Source: an uncultured Chloroflexaceae bacterium (lineage in GTDB: Bacteria; Chloroflexota; Chloroflexia; Chloroflexales; Chloroflexaceae). Taken from it: a stretch of DNA of 14,994 nucleotides. Below the pieces are notes generated by a model. That model saw only the letters and a list, made by a program, of their open reading frames with translations, had not been told where the DNA came from and made no database searches. Shown here in pieces: positions 1 through 6,434 of the stretch (its first letter is position 1; every line of letters starts with the position of its first letter). The stretch spans positions 1 through 14,994 of the forward strand of contig CAKZQX010000455.1 in assembly GCA_937141995.1 (NCBI GenBank), written 5' to 3'. Made by a program: the position numbers and the translations under genes.

Positions 1-1
1 G

Positions 2-64
2 CGCTTTCTGCATACCGTCTGGGGCGTGGGCTACAAGTTTGATCCCCTGGACAGGGAGCAGTAG
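2..64 (+). CDS. OmpR-family response regulator, C-terminal end only
   Basis: Twenty codons and a TAG stop are visible. The peptide RFLHTVWGVGYKF matches the last hairpin of the winged-helix DNA-binding domain of OmpR/PhoB response regulators (family pattern: T-V-R/W-G-V-G-Y-K/R-F). The receiver domain and most of the DNA-binding domain lie outside the window. A histidine kinase follows 68 bases downstream on the same strand, the usual regulator-kinase order, so the two are very likely partners. The target genes cannot be read from here. Confidence 0.85.
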   Translation, partial: RFLHTVWGVGYKFDPLDREQ

Positions 65-86
65 ACTGCACTGCAACCGGGTTTCG

Positions 87-127
87 GACTACAGACTCCG
101 GCATACGGCATACAGACTACGGTATAC
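87..127. repeat. Tandem 17-bp imperfect repeat in the regulator-kinase gap
   Basis: Two 17-mers, TACAGACTCCGGCATAC (90-106) and TACAGACTACGGTATAC (111-127), match at 15 of 17 positions with a 21-base period. Between and before them are further CATACGG and GACTACAG pieces. The tract fills the space where the kinase ribosome binding site should be. It looks like low-complexity intergenic repeat DNA, and no coding function is seen. Confidence 0.7.
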
Positions 128-132
128 ACAAC

Positions 133-1401
133 ATGCGTCTTTCTCTCTTTCTTGTGAGCAGTTTCATTGTTGCCTTCGCCCTGGCACTCTTACTGGCCGT
201 GGGCTGGATGGGCGCGCCCGCCGCCGATGTGCGTGATCTCATGCTCTACCTGGGGCTCTCGACGATGCTCTCGCTGGTGCTGGTGCTGCCAACACTGCGC
301 TGGCTGCGGGCCGGAGGTGGCCGACTGCTGCACAAACTGACCCTGACCTACATGCTGGGCATGGTCATCGCCGCATTCACGATTATCCTGACCGCCCGGC
401 TGATGTTCATCTCCCCGCATGATCGGCAACTGTTACTGCTGCTGCTGGCATTTACGGCGGTTGTGGCGCTGGCGCTGGGGATTGTGCTGGCAAATCTCCT
501 CAGTGCCAACATTACCCGCCTGCGTGACGGCGCGCACAAACTTGCCGCTGGACAACTGGACACCCGTGTCGAGTTGGGTGGCGGCGATGAACTGGCCGAC
601 CTGGCCCGCGATTTTAACCAACTTGCCGCGCAACTCGCCGCCGCCGCCCAGGAGCGCTCCCAGTTGGAGGAAGCACGCCGCGAGTTATTTGCCGCCATCT
701 CCCACGATCTGCGCACGCCGCTGGCATCGCTCCGCGCCATGACCGAAGCCCTCGACGATGGTCTGGTCAGTGATCCGGCGGTAACGCAGCGCTACCTGGC
801 AACCATGCGCAGCCAGATCAGTATGTTAAGCAGCCTGATCGACGATCTCTTTGAACTGGCCCGCCTGGAAGCCGGAGCGGTTCACCTGGAACGCGAACGT
901 ACCGCGCTGCAAGATCTGGTCAGCGATACGCTGGAGGGCATGCGCGCCGAGGCCCATCAGCGCGGCGTGGATCTATCGGGCGCAGTGGCGGCAGAGGTTG
1001 GCCCGGTCCTCGTCGCGCCGCAGAAGATTGAGCGGGTGCTTACCAACCTGGTGTTGAACGCCCTGACACACACGCCGGCAGGTGGCCGGGTGACGATTAC
1101 GGTGCGGCATGTCCTGCCGGACGAGCAGCCCACGCCGGAAAGCGGGGAAGCCAATCTGCTGGTTGAGGTCGCGGATACGGGGGAAGGCATCGATCCTGCC
1201 GACCTGCCGCATATCTTCGAGCGCTTCTACCGGGGCGAGAAGTCCCGTTCGCGCCGGACGGGGGGCACCGGGTTGGGGCTTGCCATTGCGCGCGGCATCG
1301 TCGCGGCGCACGGCGGGCAGATCCGGATCACCAGCCGGCCGGGTAGCGGTACGCGCGTCTGGTTTACGTTGCCGGGGGAGTATAACTTGTTGGAACGTTA
1401 G
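133..1401 (+). CDS. Sensor histidine kinase (HAMP, HisKA, HATPase)
   Basis: A 422-residue membrane kinase that should phosphorylate the response regulator encoded just upstream. Four hydrophobic stretches (about 4-26, 36-58, 70-93, 99-124) give a membrane-embedded input region with no large extracytoplasmic sensor loop. A HAMP linker follows at about 117-172. The dimerisation/phosphoacceptor segment holds SHDLRTP with the phospho-accepting His at 191. The ATP-binding domain shows an N box with N305 and N309, a G1 motif DTGEGI at 348-353, an F box (IFERFYRG) and a G2 motif GGTGLGLA at 377-384. All catalytic motifs are intact. The ATG at 133 is the only start that keeps the first membrane segment, but no Shine-Dalgarno sequence precedes it because a short tandem repeat occupies that spot. 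The last residues and stop codon fall in an ACGTT-type repeat piece. The ligand is unknown. Confidence 0.93.
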   Translation: MRLSLFLVSSFIVAFALALLLAVGWMGAPAADVRDLMLYLGLSTMLSLVLVLPTLRWLRAGGGRLLHKLTLTYMLGMVIAAFTIILTARLMFISPHDRQLLLLLLAFTAVVALALGIVLANLLSANITRLRDGAHKLAAGQLDTRVELGGGDELADLARDFNQLAAQLAAAAQERSQLEEARRELFAAISHDLRTPLASLRAMTEALDDGLVSDPAVTQRYLATMRSQISMLSSLIDDLFELARLEAGAVHLERERTALQDLVSDTLEGMRAEAHQRGVDLSGAVAAEVGPVLVAPQKIERVLTNLVLNALTHTPAGGRVTITVRHVLPDEQPTPESGEANLLVEVADTGEGIDPADLPHIFERFYRGEKSRSRRTGGTGLGLAIARGIVAAHGGQIRITSRPGSGTRVWFTLPGEYNLLER

Positions 1402-1408
1402 CACGTTC
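1390..1408. repeat. Isolated ACGTT-repeat piece over the kinase stop codon
   Basis: TTGGAACGTTAGCACGTTC has the same GGAACGTT/ACGTTC words as the array at 1701-1743. The TAG inside it ends the kinase gene, so the last residues (LLER) may derive from the repeat. Short and imperfect, so chance is possible. Confidence 0.35.
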
Positions 1409-1443
1409 TGGTGGTCAGTTCCGATATGGTTTGCCAGTGGTGG

Positions 1444-1814
1444 TTAGCTCTCGATGGGAGTGTCACCCGCTCCCGCATACACCTGCCGGAGATCGTCGGG
1501 AGTGCCGGCGGCCTTGATCCGGTCACGTATGGCCTGGAGCAGAGCAACCTCGGTGATGGGCTGAATCTCCGGCAGCAGTGCCAGCCCGTCATTGGCATCT
1601 TTTAACTCCAACCCCGGTTCGAGCCCCGCCGGTAGACCCTTCTTTATCCCAATCCGTTCAACACTGGTGACGTATGGCATCCGTTTTTCTTCCTCCCCAA
1701 ACGTTGGAACGTTGAAACGTTCCAACGTTCCAACGTTTCAACGCATAGAAACTCCGCCAGATAGGTTTCCAGCGCATCTTTCCACGGGCTGTCGTAATCG
1801 TCGGTGGTGGTTAT
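1444..1814 (-). pseudogene. Rpn/PD-(D/E)XK family protein remnant with deleted core
   Basis: Read on the minus strand, 1814-1749 encodes TTTDDYDSPWKDALETYLAEF, which resembles the N-terminus of Rpn-type recombination-promoting nuclease/putative transposase proteins. After an ACGTT-repeat block (1743-1701) a different frame encodes MPYVTSVERIGIKKGL and then GLALLPEIQPITEVALLQAI, which resembles the C-terminal tail of the same family, ending at a stop at 1444-1446. Full members are usually about 250-330 residues. Here the PD-(D/E)XK catalytic core is absent and the two ends are out of frame. The codon where a start is expected reads ATA (1814-1812), one base from ATG. The remnant abuts the TAA stop of the upstream minus-strand gene. 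Assignment is from remembered family sequence style. The gene is almost certainly dead. Confidence 0.7.
1701..1743. repeat. Array of 8-bp ACGTTNNA units
   Basis: Five consecutive 8-base units are seen: ACGTTGGA, ACGTTGAA, ACGTTCCA, ACGTTCCA, ACGTTTCA, followed by ACG. Because TTGGAACG and CGTTCCAA are reverse complements, the array is also partly palindromic. It sits exactly where the core of the Rpn-type gene is missing. Related words occur at 1390-1408 and 4020-4030. Confidence 0.85.
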
Positions 1815-2803
1815 GGCTGGTGCGTCTCTTGCCCGCGCACCGGAACGAACGCCCCGCCCCGGCTCAGGATGACCGCGCCCAGGCCCGCGCTGGCAAGCGT
1901 GTAGAAGAGAATGGCGCTCCCGGCAGGCGTGAGGATGCCCAGCAGCGTCAGTGGGAGCAGCAGCAGCAGTGTGCCCACAATCGTCGCCTGCCCCGACTGC
2001 CCATAGCGCGAGATGCGCAGGAGACGCCGGCCGGCAACCTGGGCCAGCGTTGCCAGACCGTAGATGTAAGGCAGTTGTAGCAGGAGCAGCAGCGCCAGAA
2101 TCAGCGGCAAACCAACCAGGGTCATTGCCAGCAGCGCTGAGAGTGGCAGCAGTAGGGCCGCTACCAGCAGCGTGGTCAGCAAGCCCAGCAGCAGTGAGCG
2201 CCATGGCATCGACAGCAGCGTTCGCCCGGCTCCCTCGGTGCGGCGCGGCCAGCGCCAGGCGCTGATACCGGCCAGCAGCAGTACAAATAGTGCCATGACA
2301 ACACTAAGAACTGCTCTGGGTAACGGGCCGGGCATACTTGATTGCGGACTTCCAAAGAGCGTGACCAGGCCGGCGACTGCTCCCGTTCCGGCGGTGGCTT
2401 CACTGCCGATAACCCGACCGGCGACCCGGGCAGTGTCAGGTTGCGCTAGCTGACCGCTCAGCGCCAGCACATGCCCGTCAACCCGGGCCGTGTCACCCAG
2501 TTTGATGGCACCGCCATAGCTCACAACATCCCCATGCACATGCCCGTTAATCGTTATCTGTCCACTCCAACTGGTCACATCCCCCAGCACCTCACCTTCA
2601 ACCAGAATATCCCGCCCGGTTGTGGCAAGATTACCCTGTACCTGTTGATCCGGAGGGACATGCAGCATATCGCCGGCTTCCTGGGCATGCGCCGCTCCAG
2701 GCAGCAACAGACTGAGAAGGATCAGGGCAATGAACATTGCCGGCAATCCTCCCCAAAATCGGGTGGTGCGGGGGTATGGGAGCGGTCTACGTCGTATGTT
2801 CAT
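1811..2803 (-). CDS. Bactofilin-like (polymer-forming) membrane protein
   Basis: About 330 residues when started at the ATG at 2803. That start has AAGG nine bases upstream, and it puts an Arg-rich n-region directly before a signal/anchor hydrophobic stretch ending AAHAQ. The exported part has short repeated beta-type segments: ILVEGEVLGDV, ITINGHVHGDVVSYGGAI, ARVDGHVLALSG, ARVAGRVIG. This is the pattern of bactofilin/polymer-forming cytoskeletal repeats. Several membrane segments fill the C-terminal half. It is the third gene behind an ECF sigma factor and a putative anti-sigma protein, so it may belong to the envelope-stress output of that module. An in-frame start 14 codons upstream (2845) is possible but has poorer support. 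Function beyond family resemblance is unknown. Confidence 0.75.
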   Translation of the reverse strand: MNIRRRPLPYPRTTRFWGGLPAMFIALILLSLLLPGAAHAQEAGDMLHVPPDQQVQGNLATTGRDILVEGEVLGDVTSWSGQITINGHVHGDVVSYGGAIKLGDTARVDGHVLALSGQLAQPDTARVAGRVIGSEATAGTGAVAGLVTLFGSPQSSMPGPLPRAVLSVVMALFVLLLAGISAWRWPRRTEGAGRTLLSMPWRSLLLGLLTTLLVAALLLPLSALLAMTLVGLPLILALLLLLQLPYIYGLATLAQVAGRRLLRISRYGQSGQATIVGTLLLLLPLTLLGILTPAGSAILFYTLASAGLGAVILSRGGAFVPVRGQETHQP

Positions 2804-2848
2804 TGTGCCCAACCTTACCTGATAATTGCATAACATCATCAGCAAAAC

Positions 2849-2868
2849 CTTTCGGTTGTAACCGAAAG
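2849..2868. promoter_or_regulatory. Perfect 9-bp palindrome before the bactofilin-like gene
   Basis: CTTTCGGTT, a two-base spacer and AACCGAAAG form a perfect inverted repeat 46 bases upstream of the chosen start. Only a weak T-run (GGTTTTG) follows on the minus strand. It may therefore be an operator or an RNA processing/attenuation hairpin rather than a full terminator. Role not determined. Confidence 0.5.
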
Positions 2869-2933
2869 TTAAAAAGTTCTTTTTTGGAATTTCCAGAGCT
2901 ACTTCCTAACGAACAAGCCGCGCCCGGTCTGGC

Positions 2934-3422
2934 TTACGCTTCCACTGGTTGTGCCAGCGATGTCTGCTGTACCAGTTGCCACCAGAGCCAGACCGCGCTC
3001 GCAACCAGCAGCACTCCAGGTAGTAGCAGCGTTACGCCCGGTGCAAACAGGACATGCACCAGGGGTTTGGCCGCCAGCACCAGCACCAGCACCAGTTGTC
3101 CCACCGCGCTGGTGACGCCACCAAGCAACTCGGCCGGGCCGCTGCTGTTAACCAGTACGCCCCAACTGCCCAGTATCAGCAATACCAGGAGGACGCTGAG
3201 CAGCATTCCTACCAGCACCCTGACGTGCCGCCGCCGTTGTCGCTCTGCCAGGGCTGCGGCCGCGGGTGGCTTATCCGGCAGGCGGGCCAGCACCCGCGCG
3301 GTCAGATCCGGTGGTGGGGCCACGGAGGTTGGCTGCCCATAGCGGGCCAGCAGACGGCGAATGGCTTCATCGGCCGTCTGCTCCTCGATAGCTGTCAACT
3401 CGTCATCGTTTCGGCGTTCCAT
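2934..3422 (-). CDS. Membrane protein, putative anti-sigma factor
   Basis: A 162-residue protein whose ATG lies 28 bases inside the end of the ECF sigma gene, preceded by GGAGAG five bases away. This tight overlap implies translational coupling, as is typical of sigma/anti-sigma pairs. The N-terminal 65 residues are hydrophilic and contain an acidic stretch and PPPDLTARVLARLP, a motif style common in cytoplasmic anti-sigma segments. Three hydrophobic helices follow (about 67-92, 105-127, 130-152). The His/Cys zinc-binding signature of ZAS-type anti-sigma factors is absent, so any sigma binding would be of a different type. The function is inferred from position and topology, as there is no strong family match. 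Confidence 0.6.
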   Translation of the reverse strand: MERRNDDELTAIEEQTADEAIRRLLARYGQPTSVAPPPDLTARVLARLPDKPPAAAALAERQRRRHVRVLVGMLLSVLLVLLILGSWGVLVNSSGPAELLGGVTSAVGQLVLVLVLAAKPLVHVLFAPGVTLLLPGVLLVASAVWLWWQLVQQTSLAQPVEA

Positions 3423-3976
3423 AGCGTCTCTCCATCGCTTCCCAGCGCCTCGGCCAGCATTTTGCGCCCGCGATGCAGGCGCGTCTTGACCGTGCTCTCG
3501 GTCAACCCGGTAATCTCAACAATCTCGTTGTATGCCAGATCATGCCAGTAGCGCAGGATCATCACCAGCCGATACTGTTCCGGCAACTGCTGTAATGCAT
3601 GCTGCACAATCTCCCGGCGCTCGCGTTGGAGCGCCCGGTGCTCCGGCCCTGCCTGCGAACTGGGCAGCCAGAAGGCGACATCATCCAGCGTCACCCAGGT
3701 ATGCCGGCGGCGACGTAGCCGATCAATACAGTGATTGGAACTGATGGTCAGCAGCCAGTTGACAAAGCGCCGGGAGGCGTCAAAGGTATCCAGGCGCGTA
3801 TACGCCTTCAGAAAAATCTCCTGCACCGCGTCTTCGGCCTCCTGCGCATCGTGCAGCATCCGGTAAGCCTGATTGTAGACAACCCCGGTATAGCGTTCTA
3901 CCAGTCGGGTAAATGCCGACTGATCACCCGCAAGGGCCTGGGTTACCCACCGAGCTTCATCGGCCTGCTGATCCAT
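3395..3976 (-). CDS. ECF-type RNA polymerase sigma factor
   Basis: A 193-residue sigma factor that directs RNA polymerase to its own promoter class. Region 2 spans about 20-90, with a DAVQEIFLKAYTRLDTF core-binding/-10 segment. Region 4 spans about 121-175, with LPEQYRLVMILRYWHDLAYNEI and a helix-turn-helix GLTESTVKTRLHRGRK that reads the -35 element. There is no region 1.1 or region 3, as expected for ECF sigma factors. The start is the ATG at 3976, with AGGTGGA ten bases upstream. An earlier in-frame GTG at 3991 lies inside that Shine-Dalgarno sequence and is rejected. The gene overlaps the putative anti-sigma gene by 28 bases, and a matching ECF promoter lies upstream. Confidence 0.93.
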   Translation of the reverse strand: MDQQADEARWVTQALAGDQSAFTRLVERYTGVVYNQAYRMLHDAQEAEDAVQEIFLKAYTRLDTFDASRRFVNWLLTISSNHCIDRLRRRRHTWVTLDDVAFWLPSSQAGPEHRALQRERREIVQHALQQLPEQYRLVMILRYWHDLAYNEIVEITGLTESTVKTRLHRGRKMLAEALGSDGETLWNAETMTS

Positions 3977-4003
3977 AGATTGCTGCTCCACCTAATAATG
4001 ATG

Positions 4004-4030
4004 TACGTAGGTCACTGTCCCAACGTTTCA
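4004..4030 (-). promoter_or_regulatory. ECF-type promoter of the sigma operon
   Basis: On the minus strand TGAAAC (4030-4025), 17 bases, then CGTA (4007-4004) fit the general ECF-sigma promoter pattern, known for example for SigW of Bacillus. The -10 element is 28 bases upstream of the sigma ATG, leaving a short leader with the Shine-Dalgarno sequence. This predicts that the sigma factor transcribes its own operon. Confidence 0.6.
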
Positions 4031-4176
4031 CTGCTCCACTGATTACGTGCATTTCAGGTTGCATCCGTCTCTGCTGCTTTGGAATGCTTCATTTCCTATC
4101 TTCCCTACAGGATCGGCAATATTATACGTCACTTGCACAACTAAGCAGCTTCGTGTACCATCCCTATTAACTCGTA

Positions 4177-4229
4177 CCCACCATTTACCGGGGGGTGGTG
4201 GCAAAGCCAGTGAGTGGGCGGCCCCCCGG
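4177..4229 (+). promoter_or_regulatory. Structured GC-rich leader before the small UPF0158-like gene
   Basis: Three stems are visible: CCCACC (4177-4182) with GGGTGG (4193-4198); CCGGGGGG (4188-4195) with CCCCCCGG (4222-4229); and TGGC (4199-4202) with GCCA (4206-4209) around AAA. The first two share bases 4188-4195 and cannot form together. The long stem ends 18 bases before the GTG start. This could be a regulatory leader. No known riboswitch class fits in full. Confidence 0.45.
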
Positions 4230-4247
4230 ACGCCCTGGGAGATAGCA

Positions 4248-4499
4248 GTGGCAGGCAGCTACAATCGAGACCAGATTCGTGCCGCGCTGGCCGAAACTGA
4301 TCCCAACTACAGCAACTATTTAGATCTGGAGAGCGGTAACGTCGTCAAGATTCATGATACTGACCCAAGCCCGGAAACTGAGCAGCTACGCAATCAGATT
4401 ATGGAGGGTTATGGCGACCGCTATCGCTACATTCCGGGCGGGAATCCCAGCCCCGGCGATGATGATGTCCAGTCCTGGCTCGAAGCGGAAGGGCTCTAG
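4248..4499 (+). CDS. Small acidic protein, UPF0158-like
   Basis: An 83-residue protein. The GTG at 4248 is chosen because GGGAG sits six bases upstream; the longer open frame to 4047 encodes a low-quality, Pro/Thr-rich leader and runs through the GC-rich hairpins. The visible core YLDLESGNVVKI, followed by EQLRNQI, DRYRYIPGG and a C-terminal DDDVQSWLEAEGL, resembles UPF0158 proteins, which carry LDLETGEV and DRYxxIP motifs and whose function is unknown. There is no signal peptide or membrane helix. It converges with the ABC permease gene, whose stop lies 94 bases away. The family assignment is moderate. Confidence 0.6.
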   Translation: MAGSYNRDQIRAALAETDPNYSNYLDLESGNVVKIHDTDPSPETEQLRNQIMEGYGDRYRYIPGGNPSPGDDDVQSWLEAEGL

Positions 4500-4592
4500 C
4501 ACCTCCATACCGGGCACGGGGTAGGCTTATCCAGACAAATGGCTTCGGATAGCAGGGGAGTCTTTTCCCTGTTGTCTTCCTGACCATTGTGT

Positions 4593-5858
4593 CTACTTTG
4601 TGTAAGGCTGGCCACTCGCTGCCGGTGGAGTAGCGCGACCAATCAGACCGGCCAGGACGACCATCGTCGTCACATAGGGCAGAATCTGTAAGAACTGCAC
4701 CGGCAGCGGGCTTCCGCCAACTTGAACCCCCAATATTTGGAAGCGCGTACTGAGCGCTTCGGCAAATCCGAAGAGCATTGCGCCGCCAAAGGCGCCAAAC
4801 GGTGTCCATTTGCCAAAGATCATGGCCGCCAGGGCAATAAACCCTTTCCCCGCCGTCATGCCATCATCGAATGTTCCTACGGTCTCCAGCGAAAACCAGG
4901 CTCCGGCCAACCCTGCAATCATGCCGCCGATGACGACATTCATGTAACGCGTGCGGTATACATTAATGCCCAGCGTATCGGCGGCCCGCGGATTCTCGCC
5001 CACCGCGCGTAACCGTAGCCCCCAGCGCGTTGAGAAGAGCACAATATGGGTGCCGATAACCAGCAGAATCATGGTATAAAAAATCGGTTTGTTGTTAAAC
5101 AAGATGTTACCGAGCAGCGGTGTATGTTCAGTGAACCAGGCGAATATCGGGCCAATGAGTGGAAGATCTGTCACCGTTGGTAAGGTGGTCCGCCCGCCCA
5201 ATGTTTCCACCAGGTAGCCCCGCCGCAGATAGCCGGTCAAACCAATCGCCAGGATATTGATCACCGTACCACTGATAATCTGGTCGGTCCTGAGGCTGAT
5301 CGAGAGCCAGCCATGCAGCAGTGCCGCTAACCCGCCAACAATGACCGCAAATAGCACACCCAGCCAGATATTGTTTGTCAAGACAAAGGCGGCAAAGCCA
5401 AAAGCCGCGCCCAGGAGCATCATGCCCTCGATGGCAATATTGATAACCCCCGAACGCTCACAGTAGATACCGGCGAGTGCGCCCAGCGCCAGTGGTGTTC
5501 CCAGGCGCAGTGTTTCCGAGATCATCGTCAATGCATTGGTCTGTTTACCCGCCGCCGCCGCAATCAGAATAGCCGGGAAGAGCAGAACCCCGCTGAACCA
5601 GAGCGGCCAGCTTGCCGTCCGTCCCTCTGTCCGAAAGAGCCCCAATCCGCCGGCAACCAGGTAGACCATCCCAATGATGAACATGGTCAGCGCGGTTGGC
5701 ACCTCCAGCACTGGCCCGCCGATACCAAAGAGCAGTCGCGTGAAAACCGGTTCCGGCGCACCGAGCCGGGAAGCATAGCTCACGATGATCAGCAGTCCGA
5801 TAAAGGCAAAAAAACCGGCAATAATCTGCTGGCGAGTGAACCCGCGACGTCTGGTCAT
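4593..5858 (-). CDS. ABC transporter permease, sugar/nucleoside type (YufQ/BPD_transp_2-like)
   Basis: A 421-residue polytopic inner-membrane protein. The core IYCERSGVINIAIEGMMLLGA and, later, LRAVGENPRAADTLGI are hallmark segments of the permease family (Pfam BPD_transp_2) that imports nucleosides or simple sugars with BmpA-type binding proteins. In the family, the ENPxAAxxxGI loop contacts the ATPase. Typical members are about 300-320 residues. This one has an extra N-terminal region of roughly 100 residues with two or three further hydrophobic segments. The start ATG has AAGGA ten bases upstream. Normally a sister permease, an ATPase and a binding protein sit next to it. None is visible, and the 576 bases upstream contain palindromic repeat elements. 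Substrate not determinable. Confidence 0.88.
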   Translation of the reverse strand: MTRRRGFTRQQIIAGFFAFIGLLIIVSYASRLGAPEPVFTRLLFGIGGPVLEVPTALTMFIIGMVYLVAGGLGLFRTEGRTASWPLWFSGVLLFPAILIAAAAGKQTNALTMISETLRLGTPLALGALAGIYCERSGVINIAIEGMMLLGAAFGFAAFVLTNNIWLGVLFAVIVGGLAALLHGWLSISLRTDQIISGTVINILAIGLTGYLRRGYLVETLGGRTTLPTVTDLPLIGPIFAWFTEHTPLLGNILFNNKPIFYTMILLVIGTHIVLFSTRWGLRLRAVGENPRAADTLGINVYRTRYMNVVIGGMIAGLAGAWFSLETVGTFDDGMTAGKGFIALAAMIFGKWTPFGAFGGAMLFGFAEALSTRFQILGVQVGGSPLPVQFLQILPYVTTMVVLAGLIGRATPPAASGQPYTK

Positions 5859-5940
5859 AGCTGCGCTTTCCTTCTAGCACCGGGGAGCAAGAGACGGGAC
5901 CAGGGTGATCTCTAAAGCCTGATTCAAACGGCTATCGGTA

Positions 5941-5991
5941 TCAGGATGTACGCGGTTTCCAGGTGCAGGCGTCTGTTGCTTCCGGCAGGGT
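5941..5991 (+). repeat. Left-end fragment of the palindromic TACGCGGT element
   Basis: CAGGATGTACGCGGT followed by a CAGGCGTCTG word matches the left end of the full element at 6102-6294 (CAGGACTTACGCGGT and CAGGCGTCTG). The similarity fades after about 50 bases, and no right end is seen. A truncated or decayed copy, lying in the upstream region of the permease gene. Confidence 0.6.
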
Positions 5992-6101
5992 AAGCAAATC
6001 CCTCTACGCGCCTATGTCCTGAATTTTCATGAATACACCGGCACTGTGCGATAGATAAATCATACCACACTCTTTGGTTTCAGTGTTCACCTCTATCTTA
6101 A

Positions 6102-6294
6102 CAGGACTTACGCGGTCGGTTCCAAACCAGGCGTCTGCCTGGAAAAATGGCCCGATTCGCCTGCGGCAGCGTGGTACTTTTTTATTCTTTTTCACAAAAA
6201 TGTTGCTCTCAGAGCAACATTTTTGTGAAAAAGATCCAGAATCTTCCGCCCTGCCGGAGGCGAAACCAGTTTCCCAAGGAGTGACCGCGTAACT
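6102..6294. mobile_element. Palindromic MITE-like element, copy A, with 12-bp flanking duplication
   Basis: A 193-bp element with ends CAGGACTTACGCGGT and ACCGCGTAACT, whose inner 9 bp (TTACGCGGT/ACCGCGTAA) are inverted repeats. Further in, TTCGCCTGCGGCAG pairs at 13/14 with CTGCCGGAGGCGAA. The centre is a hairpin with two perfect 23-base arms (6187-6209 and 6211-6233) around a single C. The element is flanked on both sides by CCTCTATCTTAA (6090-6101 and 6295-6306), a perfect 12-bp direct repeat that looks like a target-site duplication. No coding sequence is inside. It is non-autonomous, and the mobilising enzyme is not in this window. Confidence 0.8.
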
Positions 6295-6370
6295 CCTCTA
6301 TCTTAAGAGAACAAAGCTGCGACTTCTCTGGTTCTCTGTTCTCTGGCTAGCTGTTCGTTCTCCATGAACA

Positions 6371-6399
6371 GACGCTCTGTCACATCGTGACAGAGCGTC
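6371..6399 (-). terminator. Hairpin after the baeRF gene
   Basis: GACGCTCTGTCAC and GTGACAGAGCGTC form a perfect 13-bp stem with a three-base loop, 35 bases beyond the stop of the minus-strand gene. No real T-run follows, so it may be a weak or factor-assisted terminator or a 3'-end stabiliser. The stretch between it and the element at 6294 has only an 8-bp inverted repeat, AGAGAACA (6306-6313) with TGTTCTCT (6337-6344). Confidence 0.6.
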
Positions 6400-6434
6400 G
6401 TGATAGCGTTTATGCGGGTACGATTCGGTTCAGA

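Noticed and set aside
1701..1743. Possible CRISPR-like array
   Set aside because: Units are 8 bp with no unique spacers. It is a simple tandem repeat.
3976..3991. GTG at 3991 as the sigma factor start
   Set aside because: It overlaps the Shine-Dalgarno sequence of the ATG at 3976 and has none of its own.
4500..4592. Possible bidirectional terminator between convergent genes (CAGGG/CCCTG around 4551-4572)
   Set aside because: The stem is only five bases and the T-run is weak and inside the loop, so not listed as a feature.
5874..6016. Short stop-free minus-strand stretch ending just before the permease ribosome site
   Set aside because: It has no start codon, overlaps a repeat fragment and does not resemble the C-terminus of a sister permease.
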